This document shows positions 58,162 through 64,000 of a stretch of 64,000 nt of DNA, one piece after another (position 1 is the stretch's first letter; every line of letters begins with the position of its first letter). The notes under the pieces are model-generated. The model did no database searches. It was not told where the DNA came from and worked only from the letters and a program-made list of their open reading frames with translations. The stretch is from Alphaproteobacteria bacterium (GTDB lineage: Bacteria; Pseudomonadota; Alphaproteobacteria; Geminicoccales; Geminicoccaceae). The stretch covers positions 1 to 64,000 of the forward strand of contig JALSGP010000013.1 in NCBI GenBank assembly GCA_026982705.1, written 5' to 3'. The position numbers and the translations under genes are program-made.

Positions 58162-58584
58162 TCAGGAGAGGGGCAGGAGACCGGCCACCACCAGATAGCG
58201 GGCCCCCTTGCCCGCCGCCACCAGCGGCACGAACAGCCACAGCGGCGTGCGGAACACGCCCGCCACGAGGGTGAGGGGATCGCCCACCACCGGCAGCCAG
58301 GCCAGCAGCAGCGCCGGCGTGCCGAAGCGGCGGAACAGACGCTCGGCCCGTGCGAAGCGCTGCCGATCGACGGGGAAACGGGGATGATCGCGGAAACCGG
58401 CGAGGAGGCGGCCGATGGCCCAGTTCACCACCGCCCCCAGCGTATTGCCGAGGGTGGCCACCGCCACCAGCGGCCACAGCCGCGCCGGCTCCAGCCACAG
58501 CGCGCCGGCCAGCGCCGCCTCGCTGGAGAACGGCAGGACGGTGGCGGCGAGAAAGGCCGCGAGGAAGACGGCGGCCAGCGACAC
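58162..58584 (-). CDS. YqaA/DedA-like small membrane protein
   Basis: This 140-residue protein has three to four hydrophobic helices and resembles the YqaA branch of the DedA/SNARE-associated family (LPFSSEAALAGALW, ATLGNTLGAVVNWAIGR and the VVGDPLTLVAGVFR loop). DedA-type proteins are implicated in lipid flipping and membrane homeostasis; the YqaA role is unknown. The GTG start lies 6 bases after the DUF302 stop. Confidence 0.85.
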   Translation of the reverse strand: MSLAAVFLAAFLAATVLPFSSEAALAGALWLEPARLWPLVAVATLGNTLGAVVNWAIGRLLAGFRDHPRFPVDRQRFARAERLFRRFGTPALLLAWLPVVGDPLTLVAGVFRTPLWLFVPLVAAGKGARYLVVAGLLPLS

Positions 58585-58590
58585 GGCGCC

Positions 58591-58980
58591 TCAGACGGCG
58601 GCCACCACCCGTTCCAGCCGCTGCCGCACCTCCCGCCCCACCTCGTGGACCACGGGATTGTCGATCATGCGCATGGCGGCCTCGGGATCCATGGCCGAGA
58701 CCTCGACGCGACCGTCCTCCAGCTCCCGCACCACCACATTGCAGGGAAGGAGCACGCCGATGTGCGGCTCCGCCTCCAGCACCCGGTGGGCCAGCGGTGG
58801 ATTGCAGGCGCCGAGGATCAGATAGGGGCGCATGTCGAGGCCGAGCTTCCGCTTCAGGGTGGCCTTGACGTCGATCTCCGTGAGGACGCCGAAGCCCTCC
58901 TTCGCCAGCTCCTCGCGGGTGCGGGCCACCACCTCGTCGAAGCCGCGTCCCTCGACGATGCGGTCGATGCTGTAGGTCAT
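58591..58980 (-). CDS. DUF302 protein
   Basis: This 129-residue protein matches DUF302: TREELAKEGFGVLTEIDVKA, YLILGACNPPLAHRVLEAEP and IGVLLPCNVVVRELEDGRV. DUF302 proteins are small cytoplasmic proteins of unknown function, often near sulfur, copper or redox genes. It lies 16 bases after the cytochrome gene in a unit preceded by a CueR-like operator. Confidence 0.9.
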   Translation of the reverse strand: MTYSIDRIVEGRGFDEVVARTREELAKEGFGVLTEIDVKATLKRKLGLDMRPYLILGACNPPLAHRVLEAEPHIGVLLPCNVVVRELEDGRVEVSAMDPEAAMRMIDNPVVHEVGREVRQRLERVVAAV

Positions 58981-58996
58981 CGCATCTCCTCCCGGT

Positions 58997-59422
58997 TCAG
59001 CGGATGCCGTTCGCCCGCTGCAGTTCCCGAACATAGGCGATCACCGCGGGAATGTCCTCGTCGGCCACCCCGGGGCGCGGCGGCATGTCGCCGAAGTACC
59101 AGTGGTGCTGGCGCACGCCGAAGCGGATCGCCGAGGCGAAGGCGAGATCGGCGTGGTGGGCGGGCCGGTAGATGGGATGGACGAGAGGCGGTCCCCGGTC
59201 GCTGCCGCCGGCGGTGGCGCCGTGGCAGGACGCGCACTCGGCCTCGAACACCGCCTGCCCGCGCAGCGCCTGCGGCGACAGTTGCCGGGGCAGCCGCACC
59301 TCCACCAGCGGCGCGTCGCCGCCCCGCCGCGTCCACCACCAGGCGCCGGCCGCCACCACCGCCACCGCCAGCAGCAGCAGGACGGCCCGGCGCCGGTCGC
59401 GCCGTTCCGGGGTCTCCGTCAT
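58997..59422 (-). CDS. Membrane-anchored mono-haem c-type cytochrome
   Basis: This 141-residue protein has one N-terminal membrane helix (AVLLLLAVAVVAAGAWWW) and a haem c domain with ECASCHGATAGGSDRGPPL near residue 70. Distal methionine is in GDMPPRPGVADEDIPAVIAY. It is probably anchored and periplasmic. The ATG at 59422 follows GGGAAGG. The CueR-like operator at 59459-59477 lies about 37 bases upstream, so copper-induced expression is predicted. Confidence 0.9.
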   Translation of the reverse strand: MTETPERRDRRRAVLLLLAVAVVAAGAWWWTRRGGDAPLVEVRLPRQLSPQALRGQAVFEAECASCHGATAGGSDRGPPLVHPIYRPAHHADLAFASAIRFGVRQHHWYFGDMPPRPGVADEDIPAVIAYVRELQRANGIR

Positions 59423-59458
59423 GGACCTTCCCGCACACCGCACCTCGCCCCACATGGA

Positions 59459-59477
59459 CCTTCCCGCGGGGGGAAGG
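59459..59477 (-). promoter_or_regulatory. CueR-like operator before the cytochrome c/DUF302 unit
   Basis: CCTTCC-N7-GGAAGG is read here in the promoter TTGACCTTCC...GGAAGGTC on the minus strand. Spacing and half-sites equal those of the E. coli copA operator of CueR, and TTGACC sits exactly at the -35 position. The -10 hexamer at the 19-base spacing is poor (CATGTG), as usual for MerR-type promoters. A third half-site with the same flank recurs at 59421-59434. Confidence 0.7.
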
Positions 59478-59561
59478 TCAAGCGACCGCGACACGTGCCC
59501 ACGCCTTGCCTGCCGACGTGCCGGCGTTAAGCTCAAGGTTGGACGAGCGGGCCCGAGCGTC

Positions 59562-60425
59562 ATGCTGCCCTGGATCCTCGGTGGTGCCGCGGTCTACGGA
59601 GCGCTGGTGGGCGGACTGTACGTGCTGCAGGACGGCCTGCTGTTCCCGCGCAGCGTCGCCCGGGTCGCCCGCTATCCGCTGCCGCCGCACGCCGAGCGCC
59701 TCACCCTCGTGAGCGAGGACGGCGAGCGGATCGTGGGCCATCTGGTGCGGGCGGAAGGCCGTTCGCGCGGGCTCGTCATCGGCTTTCCCGGCAATGCGTG
59801 GAACGCCGACGACTACACCGTCTTCCTGACCCAGCGGCTGGGCGACTTCGACGTCGCCGTCTTCCACTACCGCGGCTACGCGCCCAGCGAGGGCGAGCCG
59901 AGCGAGCGGGCCCTCTTCGCCGATGCCCGGCTCGTCCACGACACGCTGGTGGCGGGTCTGCGCCCGCGGCGGGTCTATGCCGTCGGCGCCAGCCTCGGTT
60001 CCGGCGTCGCCGCCCATCTCGCCCGTGCCCGCGAGCTCGACGGGGTGGTGCTGCTGACGCCCTTCGATTCCGTCTTCGCCCTCGCCCGCCGCCGCTATCC
60101 CTTCGTGCCCGTGCGCTGGCTGCTCAAACATCCCTTCCGCAGCGATCTCCATCTCCAGGGACGCGACGTGCCGGTGGCGCTGATCGCCGCCAGCGACGAC
60201 GGGGTGGTGCCCCGCGCCCACACCGACGCCCTCCACCGGGTCCTGAAGCGACCGGTGCTCTACGAGATCGTCGAGGGCACCCACAGCGGCCTCTACGACA
60301 ATCCCCGCTTCGACCCGGTGCTGCGGCGGGCGATGGAGGCCCTGGAACGCGCCCGCACACCGCGGGCCGCTGGCGCGCGGGCCACGGTCGAGGCGATCGA
60401 CCTCGGTCGCGAATCCACCCCTTGA
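59562..60425 (+). CDS. Alpha/beta hydrolase (membrane-anchored)
   Basis: This 287-residue protein has one N-terminal membrane helix (PWILGGAAVYGALVGGLYVL) and an alpha/beta hydrolase domain. It has an oxyanion segment GFPGNAWNADDY, nucleophile elbow VGASLGSGVAAHLA (serine in GASLG), acid region IAASDDGVVP and the terminal histidine in EGTHSGLYD. It resembles YfhR/BEM46-type hydrolases. The substrate is unknown. It lies between the two copper-responsive units and ends just before the second operator. Confidence 0.87.
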   Translation: MLPWILGGAAVYGALVGGLYVLQDGLLFPRSVARVARYPLPPHAERLTLVSEDGERIVGHLVRAEGRSRGLVIGFPGNAWNADDYTVFLTQRLGDFDVAVFHYRGYAPSEGEPSERALFADARLVHDTLVAGLRPRRVYAVGASLGSGVAAHLARARELDGVVLLTPFDSVFALARRRYPFVPVRWLLKHPFRSDLHLQGRDVPVALIAASDDGVVPRAHTDALHRVLKRPVLYEIVEGTHSGLYDNPRFDPVLRRAMEALERARTPRAAGARATVEAIDLGRESTP

Positions 60426-60437
60426 TTCACCCCCTGC

Positions 60438-60456
60438 CCTTCCCGTAAGAGGAAGG
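60438..60456 (+). promoter_or_regulatory. CueR-like operator before the methanethiol oxidase unit
   Basis: CCTTCC-CGTAAGA-GGAAGG has the same half-sites and 7-base spacer as the site at 59459. It overlaps the larger palindrome GGAAGGTCGACCTTCC (60451-60466). It lies 50 bases before the ATG of the SBP56 gene, after the stop of the hydrolase. The -35-like sequence (CTGCCC) is weaker than at the other site. Confidence 0.62.
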
Positions 60457-60504
60457 TCGACCTTCCGGACCCCACCGACGACCACGAACGAGGGAGGCGA
60501 AAGG

Positions 60505-61821
60505 ATGAAGCGCCGCGATTTCCTCGCCGCCGGCGCGTTCGCCGGAGGGGCTCTGCTTCTGGGCCCGCGTCTCGCCCGCGCCGACGAGACCTGCCAGTCC
60601 CCCTGGCTGCCCAAGATCACGGGCGAAGAGGAATTCGTCTACGTCTGGACGCTGGGCATCGAGGGGCTCGGCGACGGTTCCGACAAGCTGGTGACGGTGG
60701 ACGTGCGCGAGGGCTCGCCCACCTTCGGCCGGGTGATCCACACCGTCTCGGTGGGCGGCCGTCACGAGGCCCATCACGGCGGCTTCACCGACGACCGCCG
60801 TCACTTCTGGTGCGGCGGCCTCGACGATAGCATGATCTTCGTCTTCGACGTGGCCACCGATCCGGCGGCACCGCGGCTGGTGCGGGTGATCGACGACTTC
60901 GTGGAGAAGTCGGGCGGCGTCGTCGGTCCCCACACCTTCTACGCCATCCCCGGCCGCATGATCATCAGCGGCCTCTCCAACGACCGCGACCACGGCGGTC
61001 GCACCGCCCTGGTGGAGTACACCAAGGACGGTGCATACGTGGCCACCTACTGGTTGCCCACCATGGACGATCTGCAGGGCGCCGAGCTGGCCGACGGCGC
61101 GGTGGCGGACGGCTACGGCTACGACGTCCGCGTGAAGCCGGAAGTCAACGCCATGTTGACCACGAGCTTCACGGGATGGTCCAATTACATGATGGACCTC
61201 GACAGGATGCTCCAGGATCCCGAGGCGATGAAGCGCTTCGGGAACACGGCGGTGATCTGGGACTTCAAGGCGCGCAGGCCGAAGAAGGTCTTCCACGTCC
61301 CCGGCGCCCCGCTGGAGATCCGCTGGGCCTGGGGCGAGGGCAACAACTACGCCTTCACCTCCACCGCCCTCACCTCCAAGCTGTGGCTGTTCTGGCTGGA
61401 CGAGGGCGGGGAATGGCAGGCGAAGGCCGTCGCCGACATCGGCGATCCCGCCGACGTGCCGCTGCCGGTGGACATCTCCATCAGCGCCGACAACCGCACC
61501 CTGTTCGTGGACTCCTTCATGGACGGCAAGGTGCGGGTCTACGACGTCTCCGATCCCTTCCGGCCGAGGCAGATCTACGAGCGGGTCATCGGCCGCCAGC
61601 TCAACATGGTCTCCCAGAGCTGGGACGGCCGGCGCGTCTATTTCACCTCCTCGCTGCTCTCCCGCTGGGACAAGAAGGGCGAGGACCACGAACACTTCCT
61701 CCGCGCCTTCACCTGGGACGGCCGCGAGCTCCATCCCCGTTTCGAGATCGACTTCCTGGCGGAAGGGCTGGGCCGGCCGCACATCATGCGCTTCGGCTCC
61801 ACCGCCCTCTACCGGAGCTGA
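60505..61821 (+). CDS. mtoX: Methanethiol oxidase (SBP56/selenium-binding protein family)
   Basis: This 438-residue protein belongs to the SBP56 family, whose bacterial member MtoX is a periplasmic copper enzyme. MtoX oxidises methanethiol to formaldehyde, hydrogen sulfide and hydrogen peroxide. A twin-arginine-like signal (RRDFLAAGAFAGGALLLGPR) begins the protein. Conserved segments are GGRHEAHHGGFTDDRRHFWC, VGPHTFYAIPGRMIISGLSN, SFTGWSNYMMDLD, LPVDISISADNRTLFVDSFM and GRPHIMRFGS. The strong GGGAGG site supports this start. A SCO-type gene follows 4 bases after the stop, as in Hyphomicrobium mtoX operons. Confidence 0.9.
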   Translation: MKRRDFLAAGAFAGGALLLGPRLARADETCQSPWLPKITGEEEFVYVWTLGIEGLGDGSDKLVTVDVREGSPTFGRVIHTVSVGGRHEAHHGGFTDDRRHFWCGGLDDSMIFVFDVATDPAAPRLVRVIDDFVEKSGGVVGPHTFYAIPGRMIISGLSNDRDHGGRTALVEYTKDGAYVATYWLPTMDDLQGAELADGAVADGYGYDVRVKPEVNAMLTTSFTGWSNYMMDLDRMLQDPEAMKRFGNTAVIWDFKARRPKKVFHVPGAPLEIRWAWGEGNNYAFTSTALTSKLWLFWLDEGGEWQAKAVADIGDPADVPLPVDISISADNRTLFVDSFMDGKVRVYDVSDPFRPRQIYERVIGRQLNMVSQSWDGRRVYFTSSLLSRWDKKGEDHEHFLRAFTWDGRELHPRFEIDFLAEGLGRPHIMRFGSTALYRS

Positions 61822-61825
61822 CACC

Positions 61826-62512
61826 GTGCGGAGGCGGGTGCTGCCGGCGGCGTTGACGGCCGCCATGGTCACCGCCGCCGTCGCCGCCGGCGAGCCGCCG
61901 CGGTTCGAGGAGGATTTCGGCTTCCACTACCGGCCGCCGCCGCCCGGCAGCTACGTGCTCCATCGCCTGCGACGGATGCCGGACGGGTGGCTGCTGGACG
62001 TCCGGGGTCGTCGCGTGCGCCTTTCCGAGGTGGTGCGGGGCCGCATCGCACTGATGGGCTTCGCCTACACCCGCTGCGGCGATCCCCAGGGCTGTCCGCT
62101 GCTGCTGGACCGGCTCTTCGCCGTCCACGATCTGGGGCGGCGTGACGCGGAGCTGCCCCGCCATCTCGTCATCGTGCTGATCAGCCTCGATCCCGCCCAC
62201 GACCGCCCGGAGCTGCTGCGCGCCCTCGAGGAGAGCGTGGATCCGGGCGGTCCGCCCTGGCGCTGGCTGACGGTGGCGCGCCCCGAAGCGCTGACTCCAC
62301 TGCTGGAGGCCTTCGATCAGCCGGTGATGGTGACGCGGAGCGGCCGCTTCTACCACCTCCTGCGCCTCTATCTGGTGGACCGGACGGGCTGGATCCGCGA
62401 GATCTACGGGCTCGGCTTCCTCGATCCGCGGGTGCTGGTCAACGACGTGCGCACGCTGCTGCTGGAGGAAGAACGGGCCGGCGCGGGCCGGCCCGTCCCC
62501 TCGTCCCGCTGA
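61826..62512 (+). CDS. SCO1/SenC-like protein with unusual CX5CP spacing
   Basis: This 228-residue exported thioredoxin-fold protein resembles SCO copper chaperones. The cysteine motif is TRCGDPQGCPLLL, with five residues between the cysteines instead of the usual three. A downstream histidine (FYHLLRLYLVDRTG) matches the SCO metal ligand. The signal peptide is VLPAALTAAMVTAAVAAG. Position directly after mtoX suggests it loads copper into the methanethiol oxidase. Confidence 0.85.
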   Translation: MRRRVLPAALTAAMVTAAVAAGEPPRFEEDFGFHYRPPPPGSYVLHRLRRMPDGWLLDVRGRRVRLSEVVRGRIALMGFAYTRCGDPQGCPLLLDRLFAVHDLGRRDAELPRHLVIVLISLDPAHDRPELLRALEESVDPGGPPWRWLTVARPEALTPLLEAFDQPVMVTRSGRFYHLLRLYLVDRTGWIREIYGLGFLDPRVLVNDVRTLLLEEERAGAGRPVPSSR

Positions 62513-62527
62513 CGCCACCGGTGACGG

Positions 62528-63013
62528 TCAGGATCCGCCGGCGCCGGCCGCCCGCACGGCCACCACCGACACCCTCAGCGTCACCGCGCCGGCGCGGGCG
62601 AAGCGGAGGGTGAGCGGCACCGTCTCGCCGGGCGCGAGGGGCCGCGTCAGCCCCATCAGCATCACGTGGAGACCGCCCCGCGCCAGCACCACGCGCCCGC
62701 CTGCCGGGATCGCCACCCGCCCGGCGGGATGCATGCGCGCGATGCCGTTCTCGAACTCGGTGCGATGGATCTGCACCATCTTCGCCACCGGCGAGTCGGC
62801 CCCCAGCAGGACCTCGGCCTCCCCGCCCCGGTTCTCGATCTCCATGAAGGCCCCCGTCGCCTTCTGACCCTTCACGGTCGCGGCGACGCGGGCGGCGCGG
62901 ATCACGAGATCGCCGTGGCGGACCTCGCCGGTGCCGGCGGCGAGGGGCAGGGATGCCGCGGCGAGCACGGCGCCCAGCAGGGCGCGACGGGAGATGGACG
63001 GGATCGCGTTCAC
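62528..63013 (-). CDS. Periplasmic copper chaperone PCu(A)C
   Basis: This 161-residue exported protein carries the PCu(A)C signature of histidine and methionine ligands: VQIHRTEFENGIARM, and GGLHVMLMGLTRPL after it. PCu(A)C delivers copper to CuA sites together with SCO. A possible twin-arginine-like signal is SRRALLGAVLAAASLPLAAG. The GTG start overlaps the SCO stop (GTGA), so the two chaperones are co-translated. Confidence 0.93.
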   Translation of the reverse strand: MNAIPSISRRALLGAVLAAASLPLAAGTGEVRHGDLVIRAARVAATVKGQKATGAFMEIENRGGEAEVLLGADSPVAKMVQIHRTEFENGIARMHPAGRVAIPAGGRVVLARGGLHVMLMGLTRPLAPGETVPLTLRFARAGAVTLRVSVVAVRAAGAGGS

Positions 63014-63657
63014 GAGGAAGCCTCCGACGTTGCGGGCAGCGCCTCGCCCATGGCCTCGGCGATGGCCGCGGCGACGCGCTCGGGATCGCTGGCGTGGGGG
63101 AAGACCTTCACGAAGGTGCCGTCCGGTCCCATCAGATAGAGCCAGGCCGAATGCTCCACGAGATAGGCATCGGCGTCCTCCCCCGCTTCCGGTTCCACCT
63201 TGCGGTAGAAGGCGCGGTAGGCCCGCGCGGCCGCCCGGACCCGCTCCGGCGTGCCGGTGAGGCCGACGATCCGCGGATCGAACTGGCGGACGTAGGCGCC
63301 CACCACCTCGGGCGTGTCACGCTCGGGATCGATGCTGATGAAGACGGGGGCCAGCCGCTCGGCCAGCGGCCCGAGGCGCTCCAGCACCAGCGCCACGTTG
63401 GCCAGCGCCGTGGGACAGACGTCCGGACAGAAGGTGTAGCCGAAGAAGACCAGCATCCACCGGCCGCGGAAGTCGCGGTCGGTGACGGTGCGCCCGTCGG
63501 ACGCCACCAGGGTGAAGGGACCGCCCACGGTGGGCCCTTCGGCCACCTGGCCGTCGTCGCCGTCGCCGCCGGGACGCGTCGACCACAGATGGCCGGCGAG
63601 CCCCGCCAGCACGGCGGCGAGCACCGCGAGCGGGATCAGCAGCGTGGATCGTCGCAT
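63010..63657 (-). CDS. SCO1/SenC-family copper chaperone
   Basis: This 215-residue membrane-anchored thioredoxin-fold protein has the classic motif FGYTFCPDVCPTALANVALV and the distal histidine in YLVEHSAWLYLMGPDG. An N-terminal helix (LLIPLAVLAAVLAGLAGHLW) anchors it. It is the third SCO protein in the window and pairs with PCu(A)C, so a CuA site of a terminal oxidase or of the NO reductase is its likely client. Confidence 0.94.
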   Translation of the reverse strand: MRRSTLLIPLAVLAAVLAGLAGHLWSTRPGGDGDDGQVAEGPTVGGPFTLVASDGRTVTDRDFRGRWMLVFFGYTFCPDVCPTALANVALVLERLGPLAERLAPVFISIDPERDTPEVVGAYVRQFDPRIVGLTGTPERVRAAARAYRAFYRKVEPEAGEDADAYLVEHSAWLYLMGPDGTFVKVFPHASDPERVAAAIAEAMGEALPATSEASS

Positions 63658-63688
63658 GATCCTCTCCTCCCCGTTCCGTGGAAGCGGA

Positions 63689-63716
63689 GCACGGTCCCCG
63701 CGGAAGGGGACCGTGC
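63689..63716 (-). other. Strong hairpin between the DUF2946-like gene and SCO
   Basis: An 11-bp perfect stem, GCACGGTCCCC with GGGGACCGTGC, encloses a 6-base loop. It lies 11 bases after the DUF2946-like stop and about 32 bases before the SCO start. No U-tract follows. It could be a terminator without poly-U, an attenuator or an operator. Confidence 0.5.
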
Positions 63717-63726
63717 GTGCAGGCGT

Positions 63727-64000
63727 TCACCCGCGGACGGCGGAAGGGGGAGGCGCCCGCGGCGGATGGGCGCGGGGACGGCGGCGACGCGGAACGCGCC
63801 GCGGCGGTGGCGGTCGGCGGCGGAGGCGACGGGCGGTGGGGACGGCCACGGCCGGTGGCGCCGGCAGGGCCATCGCCCCGCCGGGCCAGCCGCAGCAGAG
63901 ACCATGACGGCAGCACTCGGGCCGCGGGGGTGGAGGAAAACCGTCGTCCCCGGCCGGATCCGGGAGCAGTCGCACCAGCCCCCGGGCGGTACACACCGGC
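63727..64000 (-). CDS. Partial DUF2946-like protein (N-terminus beyond the window)
   Basis: Only the last 90 residues are present. They read VCTARGLVRLLPD, a cysteine-rich loop (ECCRHGLCCGWPGG), a proline-rich hydrophobic stretch and a tail of arginine and proline (RAHPPRAPPPSAVRG). This plan matches the C-terminal part of DUF2946 proteins, which often accompany PCu(A)C and SCO genes. The high arginine/proline content is also what random high-GC frames produce, so the call is tentative. Confidence 0.45.
   Translation of the reverse strand, partial: PVCTARGLVRLLPDPAGDDGFPPPPRPECCRHGLCCGWPGGAMALPAPPAVAVPTARRLRRRPPPPRRVPRRRRPRAHPPRAPPPSAVRG

Noticed and set aside
59421-59467. A tandem-repeat family from two copies of ATGGACCTTCCCGC (59421 and 59454)
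   Set aside because: The first copy spans the cytochrome start codon and its ribosome site, and the second is half of the copper operator. The shared bases reflect function or chance, not a repeat array.

Overview
The window is very GC-rich DNA, clearly above 65% by eye, from an alphaproteobacterium. The best taxonomic clues are a DUF4175 (TIGR02302-type) gene, an LptM-like lipoprotein in front of lysA, a CheY-CheZ pair with a CtrA-like box, and a nirSECFDLGHJN gene order with a divergent nirI as in Paracoccus and Magnetospirillum. A Rhodospirillales-like organism fits, but no rRNA is present to confirm it. Only the first 3 kb differ: they are much richer in A and T and hold a restriction-type island.

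Layout. 1-3060: an intact DUF262/DUF1524 (GmrSD-like) gene, translationally coupled to a wrecked type I methyltransferase gene (hsdM). 3277-7868: glycine cleavage operon gcvT-gcvH-gcvP behind a tandem glycine riboswitch. 8009-17846: acetoacetyl-CoA synthetase, a histidine kinase and response regulator, a PDZ pseudoprotease, an LptM-like lipoprotein, lysA, DUF4175 protein and an AmpD-type amidase. 17854-26801: an operon for a non-canonical nitric oxide reductase. It has a heme-copper subunit I lacking the cross-linked tyrosine, a CuA subunit II, a tiny membrane subunit, CtaB, SCO, a cytochrome b/ferredoxin/MvhD fusion, an unknown membrane-anchored protein, hemerythrin and TrpD2, and is preceded by nnrS. 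26926-39426: apbE, then the cd1 nitrite reductase and heme d1 cluster (nirS-E-C-F-D-L-G-H-J-N plus a CbiX-like chelatase) and divergent nirI. Three near-identical TTGAy-N4-rTCAA boxes tie nirS/nirI, nnrS/apbE and the NO reductase operon into one Dnr/Nnr-type regulon. Together these genes would take nitrite through NO to N2O; no nitrate reductase or nosZ is visible.

39765-46240: cheY-cheZ, two MotB-like membrane proteins and a 1427-residue low-complexity/helical-repeat protein. 46381-50046: pgm-ugd-galU for UDP-glucose and UDP-glucuronate. 50187-58090: anaerobic-type cobalamin ring synthesis (cbiD-cobK on the plus strand; cbiX-cobH-cobL-cobI-cbiG/cobJ-cobM on the minus strand). 58162-64000: a copper- and sulfur-related block. 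A c-type cytochrome/DUF302/YqaA unit and a methanethiol oxidase (SBP56)/SCO unit each sit behind a sequence that matches the CueR operator layout. PCu(A)C, a second SCO and a partial DUF2946-like gene follow.

Genes are packed tightly. Many junctions are ATGA or GTGA four-base overlaps, and GTG starts are common. No tRNA, rRNA, CRISPR array or insertion sequence was recognised.
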